64,000 bases of DNA, taken from positions 29,456 to 93,455 of the forward strand of contig JAJCZJ010000070.1 in NCBI GenBank assembly GCA_029262455.1. The letters are read 5' to 3'. The notes under the pieces were generated by a model that ran no database searches, was not told the origin of the DNA, and saw only the letters and a list, made by a program, of their open reading frames with translations. Positions 1 through 9,489 of this stretch are shown piece by piece; position 1 is the stretch's first letter; each line of letters starts with the position of its first letter. A program made the position numbers and the translations under genes. The DNA comes from Deltaproteobacteria bacterium (GTDB taxonomy: Bacteria > Desulfobacterota > Binatia > HRBIN30 > CADEER01).

Positions 1-863
1 GCACGCAGCTGGCCAAGCGCCAAGCGTCGCACGGGCACATCCGATTTTGTTGCGCGACAGTCCGCGAGGTCGTAGGCATGGCCGCCGCCGGACTCGGCAC
101 AGACCTTCTCTTGGCCAACGAAACTCTCGATGCCAGCCGACTCGCACCGCTGGAGGCCTGCGTCACCGTGGCGGTCGACTCGCTCGAGACGATCGAGGCT
201 GCGGCGCGTGCCGGCGGCGCCGTCGAAGCCGTGTTGGTGGACGTCAACGTCGGCCTGCCGCGTTGCGGCTGCAAGCCCGAGGACGCAGGGCGCCTCGCCG
301 ACGCCGCGCGCAGTAAAGGACTCGGCGTGCGCGGAGTGATGGGTTACGAAGGCCATGTCGTCGGACTAGAAGATCGCCAACAACGCATCGATCAAACAAG
401 CCAGGCGATGGAGATCCTGCAGCGAGCGCACGCCGACGTCGGCGGCAACGTCATCTCAGCGGGCGGCACCGGCACCTACGACATCAACACATGGGCGACG
501 GAAATCCAGGCCGGCTCGTACGCGTTGATGGACACGGCGTACGGGAAGCTGAATCTCCCCTTTCGTCAGGCGCTGTGGGTCTGGTCGACCGTCATCTCGG
601 TCTCCGACGAGTACGCCGTACTCGACTGCGGCCTAAAGTCGTTGGGGATGGATCACGGCAATCCCCAAATCGAAGACGGCCAGGTCTGGTTCTGCTCCGA
701 CGAGCACACCACCTTCTCGACACAAGCCAAAGTCGAAGTCGGCGACCGAATGCGGGTAACCCCGGCACACATCGACCCAACAGTCGCCTACCACGAGGCA
801 TTGCACGTCGTACAGAACGGCGAGATTGCCGATACTTGGCCAATCGACCTCCGCGGATGGTGA
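1..863 (+). CDS. D-threonine aldolase / D-serine dehydratase-like PLP enzyme, 5' truncated
   Basis: Fold-type III PLP enzyme (alanine-racemase N-terminal barrel plus DSD beta domain) that should cleave or dehydrate D-beta-hydroxy amino acids in the cytoplasm. The frame is open from base 3, so the window cuts the gene; about 286 C-terminal residues are visible and the PLP lysine lies upstream. The visible start, TQLAKRQASHG, matches the region just after the PLP lysine in this family, so the ATG at 78 is internal. The barrel ends with GGTGTYD. The C-terminal domain carries SDEHTTF and PAHIDPTVAYHE; the H-x-D matches the metal-binding His/Asp pair known from D-threonine aldolases, whereas D-serine dehydratases usually have His/Cys. 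Substrate is inferred. The next gene starts 36 bp downstream. Confidence 0.75.
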   Translation, partial: TQLAKRQASHGHIRFCCATVREVVGMAAAGLGTDLLLANETLDASRLAPLEACVTVAVDSLETIEAAARAGGAVEAVLVDVNVGLPRCGCKPEDAGRLADAARSKGLGVRGVMGYEGHVVGLEDRQQRIDQTSQAMEILQRAHADVGGNVISAGGTGTYDINTWATEIQAGSYALMDTAYGKLNLPFRQALWVWSTVISVSDEYAVLDCGLKSLGMDHGNPQIEDGQVWFCSDEHTTFSTQAKVEVGDRMRVTPAHIDPTVAYHEALHVVQNGEIADTWPIDLRGW

Positions 864-899
864 GTTTGCGTCATCGGCGTATTGTTCTAGATTACTCCA

Positions 900-3806
900 A
901 TGCAGCAAGCAGCGACTAAAGGTCCCCTGTTAACGCTAGGCGCGATCGTCATCTGCGTATCCATGAGCCAAATCGGTGCGAACGCCGCAGACACCAGCGT
1001 CGAGGGACGGCGCCTGGTCATCGTCGATGGCGGACCTGAGGGAGCGTCCAAGGTGATCTACGTCGCCAAAGGAGACTCGTTCACCAAGGGCAGCGGAACC
1101 GACGCAGGTGCCATTTCGGCGCGCATCGACATCAGCCGCGGTTCGTCGAATGGTGGTTTCACCATTCCGGCCGGAGCGGCGCTGCAGAACGGCGACGGCT
1201 GGCGGGAAAATAGCGCAGCCGCGGCGCGATACTCGAACCGGGCCGCAGCGACAGGAATACCCACCGGCGTCCGCAGTCTGGTATTCAAGGCCGGCAGCAA
1301 GCTAAGGGTGACGACACGCTCCATCGGCGACGACCCCATCGACATCGTCTCCATGAGCGCCGCGTCCGTCGGCATCCGCGTCATCACAACAATTAGCAAC
1401 GACGGCGAGACGAACCGTCACTGCACGATCTTCCCGGCCGCCGATATCAGCACAAGCGGACCGTCTCCATCGGGCCGCACCAAGCTCGTCGCGAGAAGGG
1501 GTCAAGCAGCTCCCTGCCCTGGGATCTTGCTCGCCCCGACCCCCACTCTTCCAACTGCACCGAATGCACCATCGTTGTACTTCAACGGTAGCGACCCAGC
1601 TGCGCTCGCTGCACTTAGCGCGCGCATCACCGACCCGGCAACACAGGCCTACTTCAACAGCTTTCGTGCGACCGTCGACAACGCACTCGGCTCGCTGGGC
1701 AGCGCCAGTGACGACACTCTCGCCAGGGTCGCGAAGGCCTCTGCGCTGCTCCACTTCCTCGAACAAGTACCGCCGGCGCCGAGCGGCTTCACGCAATACA
1801 GCGAAGTCACGGTGACCGCGCTGCTCGGCATTAAGGACCGCACTGCGCTCGATAGCGTCGATGAGTTTTTGAACCCGCCACCAAACCTCCTCAACGTGCT
1901 GCAAGACAGCGGCCGGCTACAATCGATGGCCGAGGCCTACGACCTGTTGCGCGGAACGACGATCGATCCGGCGGACGACTCGGCGATTCGTGACCTGATC
2001 GCCAACTGGGCTCTCGCCTTCGTCGAGGATTGGAACCTCATCGGCGACCCCTTCGGCGTGTTTGCAGGCCACAGGGACAACTGGGCGGTCAAAGCTGGTA
2101 GCGCCCTGGTCACCGCGTCGCTCGCCCTGCCGGCGCATCCATCCGCCCCGACTTGGCTGTCCTTCGGCATCACTCATCTGAACGAATCCTTGTACGAGGT
2201 CGTAATGGGGCCCGGTTGGTACTCCGAAGGCCCGCACTACGTGAACTACTCGCTCAACAATCTGGCTTCGACAGCGTGGCACGTCCGCCACGCGGCCGGC
2301 GCCGATTGGTTCGACGACCTGGCACCGCTGGTCGAAACCGCACTGGCATTACGACAGCCAGACGGCGAATCAGCGCCTTTCGAAGAGGGTGTTGCAAACG
2401 TCTTCCCCTACGATGTGCTCGCGGCAGCTTACCCAGCGTTGGCGCCGCAGATGCTGTGGGCGTGGGACGAAAGCTCGAAGGATCCCGTCAACTACGACAA
2501 CCAACAGATTCACTCGGTCACACGCTTCTTGGTTGTCGATACCGCGACGAGTCCGGCCGCGCCAACAGCTGCTCCCACGTCATTTCTCGCAGGTGACACC
2601 AATGCTGTGGTCCTGCGCTCCAGCTGGGACGCCGACGCCGTCCAGCTCACGTCGATCACAGCGCTCGATCACTCAGCCGCCGAAGTGTTCGAATCACGCC
2701 ACAATACCGAGAACCCTCTCGATGTGACCTTCTATGGCGCCGGGGCGATGCTCTTGCCCACCGCGAGCGGCGGTCCACAGGTTACCAGCTCAGCCAACCG
2801 CGCCGTTTACCTCGAGCCCTCGTCCAAGAACATCCCGCTGGTCGATGCCAATGCACCCTACCTTCTAGACCCATTCGCCATCGCTCAAAGCGAGTTCCTC
2901 GACAGCCGCGATGCCGGAGGGATCGCAAACCGCCTACTCGACACCGCGACAACGAAGATCACGGAATTCGCCCCAGGAGTGACGGTCGAGCGCACGGTCG
3001 GCCTGGTAGCGGATCGCTACGGCATCATCCTCGACCACTTCGAAAGCACCGCCACCCACGACTACGGGGCAACTTGGAGAGGACGCGGCGACGCAGCGGT
3101 AAGGATCATCGACACGAACCATCTCGGAGTCGACTACGCATGGCCGACGTCCGTGTCGCCGAGTGCGCACCTGTCGGTGGATGTAACTTCAGCCACACCT
3201 CTTACCGGCGGTCTTGGCAGCGGACTCTACGCTCCCGCCTGGGGAGTTGAAGAGGCGCTACAGCCTCTGGACGTCGCGGCTTCTAGCACCGATGCATCCT
3301 TGCTGGCGCTATTGCGGCCACGCACGGATGCCAACGCCGCCTCAACCGTCGAGGTCCTCACTGCCATCGGCGGCGCGGCCGCGTTTCGTGTCGTCGACGG
3401 CAGCAGCGAACACGTCATCGCGAGCCGTGGCGGTCAAGCTTTCTCAGTCGATGGAATCTCGAGCGACGCGATGCTGGCAATCGTCGAACGACAATCCGGG
3501 ACGACAACCGGCCTCGCCTTCGTCCGCGGCACCAGCATCGAAGAGAACGGACAAATCGAAACCAATCGCCCGGTCACCCTGTCACTCAGCCTCGATTCCG
3601 GAGCAGCGGCGATCGTCGTCGGCTCTAAACAGGGCCAGACACTCCGCATCACCTTGAGCGACCTACCGGGGCTGGACGCTGGCGCGGCCCATAGCGCCGA
3701 GCTCGACGGGACTCCACTCAGCGGCAACTCCTTTGTCCAATCCGGCACGAAGTTCACCATCCGCATCGCAACCGGCGGTGTGATTTCGATCACCCCCACC
3801 CCATAA
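900..3806 (+). CDS. Secreted heparinase II/III-like protein (putative polysaccharide lyase)
   Basis: A 968-residue protein with an N-terminal signal peptide (Lys7, hydrophobic core about 9-23, cleavage near ANA-A about 30), so periplasmic or secreted. Residues about 35-190 form an unrecognised beta-rich domain. About 215-530 looks like an alpha-helical toroid and includes GPGWYSEGPHYVNYSL, resembling the substrate-cleft motif of heparinase II/III and alginate lyases. About 560-780 contains ALDHSAAEVFES and DVTFYGAGAMLLP, resembling the heparinase II/III beta-sandwich around its catalytic His. The C-terminal about 180 residues are beta-rich and of unknown role. No clear Shine-Dalgarno precedes the ATG, but the start fits the signal peptide. 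Family placement is by motif pattern only; the glycan substrate cannot be told. Confidence 0.5.
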   Translation: MQQAATKGPLLTLGAIVICVSMSQIGANAADTSVEGRRLVIVDGGPEGASKVIYVAKGDSFTKGSGTDAGAISARIDISRGSSNGGFTIPAGAALQNGDGWRENSAAAARYSNRAAATGIPTGVRSLVFKAGSKLRVTTRSIGDDPIDIVSMSAASVGIRVITTISNDGETNRHCTIFPAADISTSGPSPSGRTKLVARRGQAAPCPGILLAPTPTLPTAPNAPSLYFNGSDPAALAALSARITDPATQAYFNSFRATVDNALGSLGSASDDTLARVAKASALLHFLEQVPPAPSGFTQYSEVTVTALLGIKDRTALDSVDEFLNPPPNLLNVLQDSGRLQSMAEAYDLLRGTTIDPADDSAIRDLIANWALAFVEDWNLIGDPFGVFAGHRDNWAVKAGSALVTASLALPAHPSAPTWLSFGITHLNESLYEVVMGPGWYSEGPHYVNYSLNNLASTAWHVRHAAGADWFDDLAPLVETALALRQPDGESAPFEEGVANVFPYDVLAAAYPALAPQMLWAWDESSKDPVNYDNQQIHSVTRFLVVDTATSPAAPTAAPTSFLAGDTNAVVLRSSWDADAVQLTSITALDHSAAEVFESRHNTENPLDVTFYGAGAMLLPTASGGPQVTSSANRAVYLEPSSKNIPLVDANAPYLLDPFAIAQSEFLDSRDAGGIANRLLDTATTKITEFAPGVTVERTVGLVADRYGIILDHFESTATHDYGATWRGRGDAAVRIIDTNHLGVDYAWPTSVSPSAHLSVDVTSATPLTGGLGSGLYAPAWGVEEALQPLDVAASSTDASLLALLRPRTDANAASTVEVLTAIGGAAAFRVVDGSSEHVIASRGGQAFSVDGISSDAMLAIVERQSGTTTGLAFVRGTSIEENGQIETNRPVTLSLSLDSGAAAIVVGSKQGQTLRITLSDLPGLDAGAAHSAELDGTPLSGNSFVQSGTKFTIRIATGGVISITPTP

Positions 3807-3943
3807 TAGCCGGTTGTAAAAAGAGGCCGCCTTGCAGCGTGGCCAGCCGGGTCAGCATTCGGGCCGATGGAACCACCCTTTCCCGAGCAATCCGGTCAAA
3901 TCTCCTATTGACCAAACCCGTGATTGCCAGCCAGGATACGGGT

Positions 3944-5956
3944 ATGCGACCCCGAGTGCAGAGGATGCCCGCCGTCAAACGGTCCGCGTATGCGCGAATC
4001 TTAATTCTCGCCGCGACCTTCGTATTTCTGACAGCACCGACTGGCGCCAGCACAGACGCAAGAACCAACGGCTCTGACGCTTGTCCATCCGGAGAGTCAT
4101 TTGACGGCACCTTCGATGCGATCCAGGCACTGATCTTTGAGAACCGGTCTTGTACGGCTGGGCCATGTCACGGATCCAGCGCATCCGGAGGCTTAGATCT
4201 TCGCGACGGGGCATCGTACGCAAACCTGTTTGATGTTCCTTCGCAAGGCAGCTCCCTACTCTTGGTTCACCCGGGTGATCGCAAGCGCAGCTACCTATAT
4301 TCGAAACTCGCTGCGGCCACCTTTCCCGGCAGTGTCGAAATCGCCGGCGCCCCGATGCCCAACGGTCTAGCGCCGCTAACCCTCGACGAACTCGACCTGC
4401 TGCGTCTGTGGATCACGAGCGGCGCGCCCGAGACGGGAACCGTCGAGGGCACCGAAGATCTCATCGACGGGTGCCTGCCCGAGCCTGAACCGATTACGAT
4501 CGAACCACTCACCCCGCCAGCCGAAGGTGAGGGCGTCCAGTTCGTCATGCCCCCGTGGGACCTGGCGGCGGAAGACGAAGACGAGGTCTGCTTCGCAACG
4601 TACTACGACTTCACCGGCACGATCCCCGAACAGTTTCTCAACGAGGACGGCACGTCCTTTCGTTTCAACGTGATGGAGCTGCGCCAGGACCCGCAGTCTC
4701 ACCACCTACTACTGCACTACACACCCAACCTCGACCTGAACCCGCACGATCCCGCCTTCGGCGAATGGACTTGCGCCGGCGGCCCAACGCCGGGACAAGC
4801 CTGTGACCCGGTCGACCTCGGCGCGTGCGGCAACGGCGGTCTCTGCAGAACCGCACCCGCTTCGGGGGCAGCCTGTATCGGTTGGGGTCCAGGTCAAGCA
4901 GCTTCTCGGTGGTCACAAATCGGAGGCGCCCAACAGGCGATTGCGCTGCTGCCTTTCAGCGACGGGGTCTATGCCGACTTTCCGCTCAAAGGCGTGCTGC
5001 GCTGGAATTCCCACGCCTTCAACCTCACCAAGATCGATGCGGAGATCAACGGCCGACTGAACTACACCTTTGCCGCCAATCAGCAGCACCTGGTGCGACG
5101 AATTTTCAATGCCAACCAGATCTTTAAGGCCAACGCCGCACCGTTCACGACCGAAGAAGTCTGCCATAGCCACGTGCTTCCGCGCGGATCGCGACTATTC
5201 AGTCTGACTTCACACACCCACCAACGCGGCAAGCGCTTCCGCGTTTGGAACGGAGACTTCACCTGCGACGGCGGGCCGAACGCGGGACAGCCATGCGCGC
5301 CCAGTGAGAAACTCGACGATGCGCCCGATCTTTGCGCCGGGGCGCAATGTCGATCCGTACGGTCTCTCTACGTAGGCGATTGTAACGGCGACACAGAGGT
5401 CGGGATCAATGAGCTGATCACCGGTGTGAATATCGCCTTGAACATCACACCGCTCGACCAGTGCCCGGACTTCGACACCAACACCGACAACCGGGTTGCG
5501 ATCGGCGAGCTCCTGCGGGCCATTCGAACCTCGCTGGACGGCGAGCCGACCGAGATCGACCGCGACCCGGAGACGACACAAATCTATGCCTCGTTCCAGT
5601 ACACCGACCCGCTGTACGCGGACTACGAGCCCCCGCTGGCCTTCAATTCGAGTGATCGATTGGAACGCACCTTGACTTTTTGCTCGCTCTACAACAACGG
5701 CGTAGCCGACGACGGTGCAGCGGATCTCGCCTCGGTTACGCGTCGATCAAAAACGCCACCAAACTCGTTCGGCCCGTGCCGCGCCGTCGCGTGCGTCAAC
5801 GATGGAATGGTAGGAGAGAGCTGCCAAACCGATCGCGCGTGCGACTCATCGCCTGGCGCGGCCGACGGTTGGTGTGATGCCTGCAATATCACCGGCGGCG
5901 TCAGCACGGAGAATGAGATGTTCATCCTGATTGGACTGTACTGGATCGAGCCGTAG
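3944..5956 (+). CDS. Secreted c-haem / PHM-like copper monooxygenase fusion with EF-hand insertion
   Basis: About 670 residues. I chose the ATG at 3944 rather than 3839 because it gives a proper signal peptide (basic n-region, core ILILAATFVFLTAP) and has an AGGA-like sequence upstream. Residues about 54-160 are a small cytochrome-c-like domain with CTAGPCH (70-76, a CX4CH haem site), followed by GGLDLR and AGAPMP, as in planctomycete/myxobacterial cytochromes. Residues about 195-670 resemble copper type II ascorbate-dependent monooxygenases: HH 253-254, SHTH 423-426 and a C-terminal ENEMF supplying a possible Met ligand. A Cys-rich EF-hand pair (about 477-532, GDCNGDTEVGINEL) sits between the HTH and Met regions. 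Oxidase activity is inferred; homologues in this group are largely uncharacterised. Confidence 0.6.
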   Translation: MRPRVQRMPAVKRSAYARILILAATFVFLTAPTGASTDARTNGSDACPSGESFDGTFDAIQALIFENRSCTAGPCHGSSASGGLDLRDGASYANLFDVPSQGSSLLLVHPGDRKRSYLYSKLAAATFPGSVEIAGAPMPNGLAPLTLDELDLLRLWITSGAPETGTVEGTEDLIDGCLPEPEPITIEPLTPPAEGEGVQFVMPPWDLAAEDEDEVCFATYYDFTGTIPEQFLNEDGTSFRFNVMELRQDPQSHHLLLHYTPNLDLNPHDPAFGEWTCAGGPTPGQACDPVDLGACGNGGLCRTAPASGAACIGWGPGQAASRWSQIGGAQQAIALLPFSDGVYADFPLKGVLRWNSHAFNLTKIDAEINGRLNYTFAANQQHLVRRIFNANQIFKANAAPFTTEEVCHSHVLPRGSRLFSLTSHTHQRGKRFRVWNGDFTCDGGPNAGQPCAPSEKLDDAPDLCAGAQCRSVRSLYVGDCNGDTEVGINELITGVNIALNITPLDQCPDFDTNTDNRVAIGELLRAIRTSLDGEPTEIDRDPETTQIYASFQYTDPLYADYEPPLAFNSSDRLERTLTFCSLYNNGVADDGAADLASVTRRSKTPPNSFGPCRAVACVNDGMVGESCQTDRACDSSPGAADGWCDACNITGGVSTENEMFILIGLYWIEP

Positions 5957-6140
5957 GAGTGGCCAAACAGTCGCCACACCGGCTCGCAGATTCCCACTGG
6001 TCGGCCACGGCCCGCTTTCATCTCGACCTCGCACGTAGTACCGAATCCGGTATTCGCTGAGCGTTGCCGCATTCGACTCATCCCCGCGGTGAATTTGTAT
6101 TCCGAGAGGTTCAGCACGGACACTTCATCGAGGAAGAGCA

Positions 6141-7322
6141 ATGACGCCAACGGCCGAGGCACTCGAAAGCTACCTGCTCGACACCCTGCTGCCGCGCTGG
6201 GCTGAGTTCGGCTGCGACCGCCAGAACGGCGGCTGGCATCTATACCTCGACCAACAGCTCGCACCCACGGCGTCGTCGGACTTCCGCCGGCTCGTCGTCC
6301 AGACTCGGCAGATCTACTGCATGTCCGTCGCGCATCGCATGGGAGCCGGTGATTGGGCCCTCGAAGCAGCGACAGAGTCCGTACAACACCTGCTAACCAC
6401 CTTCCACGACAGCGAGCACGGCGGGTTCTACTACACGACCAAGCCCGACGGCACAGTGCTCGACGATCAGAAGGACACCTACGCCCACGCCTTTGTCCTG
6501 CTCGCTCTTTCGACATTCTTCGAAGCGACCGGTGACCCACAGGCATTGCGCCACGCCGAAGACACGCTGGCGTTACTCGATCGCCATTTGAGCGAACCCA
6601 CCGGTGGATACGCCGAAGGCGCAAAGCGAGACTGGAGCCCGCTGAACCCACAACCAGATCGCCGCCAGAATCCGCACATGCATTTGCTTGAAGCGTTCCT
6701 CAGCCTGCACGGTACCACCGGAGAAGAAGGATACCTCAGGCGAGCCGGTGCAATGGTCCAACTATTTCGCGATCATTTCTACGACCCGGAAACCGAAACG
6801 ATCGGCGAATATTTCGACCAGCAGTGGAAGCCCGCCACGGGAGACCGCAGCACACATATCGAGCCCGGGCACCACTTCGAATGGACCTGGCTACTGCACC
6901 AATACGCCGACGCCAGTGGCGAGACCGACCTATTGCCTGCGGCCGAATCAATTTGCCGGAAGGCTCTCAAGTACGGCATGACCGCTGGCGGCCGTGCGGC
7001 AATCGACGTCATGGACCGACACGGCGTGCCTCGTGACACCGACCAAAGGGCATGGCCACAAACCGAGCTACTCAAGGCACTCACGGCACGCGCACCGTTT
7101 GACAAAGACGCCAGGAAGCGGCTCGACAAGGTACTCGCCCATTGCTTCGACAGCCGCGTCGACAGCAACAGCGGGCTGTGGCGCGAGAAGTTCAACGTTC
7201 AGGGCGACTGTATCGAGCCGCACTTCTTCGCCTCGACGGTCTACCACATCGTGCTCGCACTCGTAGAGGTCATCCGATTGCAGAGAAATGAGACCGCTGG
7301 GCAGGAGACGGCCAAGAAATAG
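6141..7322 (+). CDS. N-acylglucosamine 2-epimerase (AGE) family sugar epimerase/isomerase
   Basis: A 393-residue cytoplasmic (alpha/alpha)6-barrel protein of typical AGE length. Family signatures are in order: the early VVQTRQIYC, RQNPHMHLLEAF (about 179-190), EPGHHFEWTW (about 246-255), RAWPQTE (about 303-309) and PHFFASTVYH near the C-terminus. The His residues in HMHLLEA and GHHFEW match the acid/base histidines known for AGE, mannose isomerase and cellobiose epimerase. GAGGAAG lies 5-6 nt before the ATG. The sequence resembles the mannose/sulfoquinovose isomerase branch at least as much as GlcNAc epimerases, so the substrate is left open. No sugar-pathway neighbour helps. Confidence 0.8.
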   Translation: MTPTAEALESYLLDTLLPRWAEFGCDRQNGGWHLYLDQQLAPTASSDFRRLVVQTRQIYCMSVAHRMGAGDWALEAATESVQHLLTTFHDSEHGGFYYTTKPDGTVLDDQKDTYAHAFVLLALSTFFEATGDPQALRHAEDTLALLDRHLSEPTGGYAEGAKRDWSPLNPQPDRRQNPHMHLLEAFLSLHGTTGEEGYLRRAGAMVQLFRDHFYDPETETIGEYFDQQWKPATGDRSTHIEPGHHFEWTWLLHQYADASGETDLLPAAESICRKALKYGMTAGGRAAIDVMDRHGVPRDTDQRAWPQTELLKALTARAPFDKDARKRLDKVLAHCFDSRVDSNSGLWREKFNVQGDCIEPHFFASTVYHIVLALVEVIRLQRNETAGQETAKK

Positions 7323-7367
7323 CTGAAGGTCCTCGTTCGTTTGGCTCCAAACTTCCGACACGGCAGT

Positions 7368-7787
7368 TCAGCGGAAATCTCGCCGAGAATACACGTATCG
7401 ATCCATCACAGACGTCATGCGGGCCGTTGTCGGATCGAGGTGGAAGGTCTGAACCATCACTACGAGCGAGCCAACGTCGCTCGAAGTCTCGAGGATCGCC
7501 TGCGCCGCATCCCGCGGCTCGGCGAATTTCCCAATCGCGTGCCTACGGGTGCGGAACCGGTCGAGCGCATCGCGTGCCGCCGACGGGAGTGTCCGTTCGT
7601 CGAGGACGGCATGCCCCTTCTCGACGCGTTTCAAAACAGCCACGACAATCGGCGGCTTCGGCGTCGAATACATCGCCCAGCCAGAGTGCTTCCATGGGTT
7701 GAGGTCATAGCGCGCGACCAACCCCCGATGAATCAACGGCCAAACTCCGGCCCACAACAACACAAACGTCACGACTGCTTCCTTCAT
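7368..7787 (-). CDS. Small membrane-anchored protein of unknown function, partner of the multi-TM gene
   Basis: About 139 residues from the ATG at 7787; longer readings up to 7892 only translate the end of the upstream gene. The start overlaps the upstream stop as ATGA, so the two are probably translationally coupled. One N-terminal transmembrane helix (about residues 3-18) is followed by ARYDLNPWKHSGWAMY, then a soluble alpha/beta region. I do not know the function. The NPWK-GWAMY motif looks conserved in type, and the pairing with a polytopic HTTM/DoxX-like protein suggests a membrane complex. This is inference from gene order only. Confidence 0.55.
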   Translation of the reverse strand: MKEAVVTFVLLWAGVWPLIHRGLVARYDLNPWKHSGWAMYSTPKPPIVVAVLKRVEKGHAVLDERTLPSAARDALDRFRTRRHAIGKFAEPRDAAQAILETSSDVGSLVVMVQTFHLDPTTARMTSVMDRYVYSRRDFR

Positions 7788-8827
7788 AGCATCGTCGGCG
7801 TGATGAGCTCGGAGCCAGGGAACAGCCCCCAAGCGGCGCCAAGCGCCCACAGGTAGGCCACGGCAAAAAACGGCAACAGTCTGCGATTCCACGGCCCGGG
7901 CAGGAACGGCAAGAGCAGGTTCACAAACAACATTGCGAATACGACCTCACGAGCACCAAGTTGAATGACGGAGACGAGTAGAATCGACGTACAGGCCGCC
8001 ACCGCTCGCGTTCGGCCCCACATCAGCAGGACCGCCAGCCCCATCTCCAGGACATAGATCGCGTTCGAAAGGATGGTCACCACTGGCTCGGATACACGAT
8101 AGGGCCCAGCATCCGTGAGGATGGGGTTGTAGCTCTGCAATCGCGCGATCTCGTCGGCGGGGATGGCAAACGCGAACAAGTCCGCAAACCTCCCTCCCCT
8201 CCCGACCATGAACGCCAGAAAATCTCCGTGGACGTAGTGACCGTAGAGCACTTTCTGCAGCCCGGTGTGAAACAGGATGAGAGCCGTCATCCACATGAGT
8301 CCGCGCAACACCAAGGTTTCGTCACACTTCGGGTGCCGCCCAACCAGCGTCACCAGCAGCACCGCCAGCAGCTCGACGAAGAAGTGATTGTCGGTCAGCG
8401 GAAAAGTCAGCGCCAGTTGTAGCGCCAGCCCGGCAAGAGCGAGACGCGGCCCCAGGTAGGCAAGACGCGGAGCCAGGCTCAAGCCGAAGCCGGCGCTGAT
8501 CACCGCCGCCGCGACCGCCAGGAGAAACGGACTCAGTCCGGCATCGTGTTCGACTGCCAAGGCGAGCCACAGCCAAGAACGCACGGCGCCGTGTAGCAGC
8601 AAGAACTGGCGCAACGCGGACACTTTCCCCGACGCCACGTCTGTATCGAAGTCACCTGCCAAACCGAGAAACTTGTCAAAGACGCCCCGCTCGGGAATAG
8701 CAACTCCCGCCTTGGCGCGGGAACGGGCCTCGGCACGGCGCTCGCGCCGGCTCAACTCCGCCTCCTGATCCGCTCGAGTTTCAAGTCGCTTGTCATCTTC
8801 AAGTCGATACGGCACTAGCAGGTGCAT
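7784..8827 (-). CDS. Polytopic membrane protein, HTTM/DoxX-like
   Basis: About 347 residues from the ATG at 8827. A longer start at 8866 would run through the coding start of the divergent gene. A charged N-terminal segment rich in Arg/Glu (about residues 8-45) is followed by eight or so hydrophobic helices and a short tail. The segment ALILFHTGLQKVLYGHYVHG, a helix with a His-Gly-Lys pattern ahead of a loop, resembles HTTM (vitamin-K-dependent carboxylase-like) and DoxX-type proteins, but I see no carboxylase domain. It is coupled to the downstream small gene by ATGA. The start is uncertain because no Shine-Dalgarno is visible; function unknown. Confidence 0.55.
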   Translation of the reverse strand: MHLLVPYRLEDDKRLETRADQEAELSRRERRAEARSRAKAGVAIPERGVFDKFLGLAGDFDTDVASGKVSALRQFLLLHGAVRSWLWLALAVEHDAGLSPFLLAVAAAVISAGFGLSLAPRLAYLGPRLALAGLALQLALTFPLTDNHFFVELLAVLLVTLVGRHPKCDETLVLRGLMWMTALILFHTGLQKVLYGHYVHGDFLAFMVGRGGRFADLFAFAIPADEIARLQSYNPILTDAGPYRVSEPVVTILSNAIYVLEMGLAVLLMWGRTRAVAACTSILLVSVIQLGAREVVFAMLFVNLLLPFLPGPWNRRLLPFFAVAYLWALGAAWGLFPGSELITPTML

Positions 8828-9278
8828 GGCCAACGATGCACGCGCAATCGAGAACCTTCTGTACACCTACGCCGAGCGGATCGACCAAGGCAACCTCGAG
8901 GCCGTGGCGGAGTTGTTCACCCACGGGCGCATCAAGCCATCACCGGATGCGCCCGCCGAACAAACCTTCGAAGGACGGGCCCGCGTCCTATCGATGTACC
9001 GGGCGGCGACGCGCATCTACGGGGATGGAACTCCAAGAACACATCACGTAACCACCAATGCGATCGTTGAAGTCGAAGCCGGCAATGCCCAGGGCGCGGC
9101 CCGGAGTTACTACACGGTCTTCCAACGAACCGACGAGCTGCCGCTGCAACCAATCATCTGTGGCCGCTATCACGACACCTTCCACAAGATCGACGGCCAG
9201 TGGTGGTTCGACACCCGCATCATGTTCGTAGACCTCGTCGGGGACCTGAAGCAGCATCTACTGTACGAGCTACCGTGA
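8826..9278 (+). CDS. SnoaL-like / NTF2-fold protein
   Basis: A 150-residue protein. The ATG at 8826 is preceded by AGGTG at 5 nt and gives MANDARAIENLLYTYAERID, the usual beginning of SnoaL_4-type NTF2-fold proteins. The N-terminal helices, the central THHVTTN strand and GRYHDTFHKIDGQWWFDTR near the end fit the alpha+beta barrel of polyketide cyclases, steroid isomerases and small dehydratases. It acts in the cytoplasm on an unknown small molecule. Its start lies head-to-head with the membrane-protein gene, so the 5' ends touch or share a promoter. The function is not deducible from the fold. Confidence 0.75.
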   Translation: MANDARAIENLLYTYAERIDQGNLEAVAELFTHGRIKPSPDAPAEQTFEGRARVLSMYRAATRIYGDGTPRTHHVTTNAIVEVEAGNAQGAARSYYTVFQRTDELPLQPIICGRYHDTFHKIDGQWWFDTRIMFVDLVGDLKQHLLYELP

Positions 9279-9304
9279 CAGAACCCGCAGCCGGGGCCAG
9301 AAGG

Positions 9305-9399
9305 TTGGTAGGCTAAAGCCAACCCTACGGCATCCCGATTCCATAGCGGGCGCGGCTGACCAATGTGCCCTTGGTAGGGGTGGCTTTAGCCTACCAAAC
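9305..9399. repeat. Paired inverted hairpin element (GTAGGCTAAAGCC type)
   Basis: Two near-identical units in opposite orientation: TTGGTAGGCTAAAGCCAACC at 9305-9324 and, at 9370-9399, its inverted form ending GGCTTTAGCCTACCAA. Each unit is itself a short hairpin, and together they can form a larger cruciform with about 45 nt between. It sits between convergent genes (9278 and 9490). It resembles REP/BIME-type dispersed elements. A related pair lies at 27257-27356. It could act as a bidirectional terminator. Confidence 0.6.
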
Positions 9400-9489
9400 C
9401 CGCAGACGAACGAACCTCGTGGCACGTCCTAGCAGTCTATTGAGAACAGACGCGCAAGCGAAAATGAGGATTCTCGTGTTACAGCCCCG

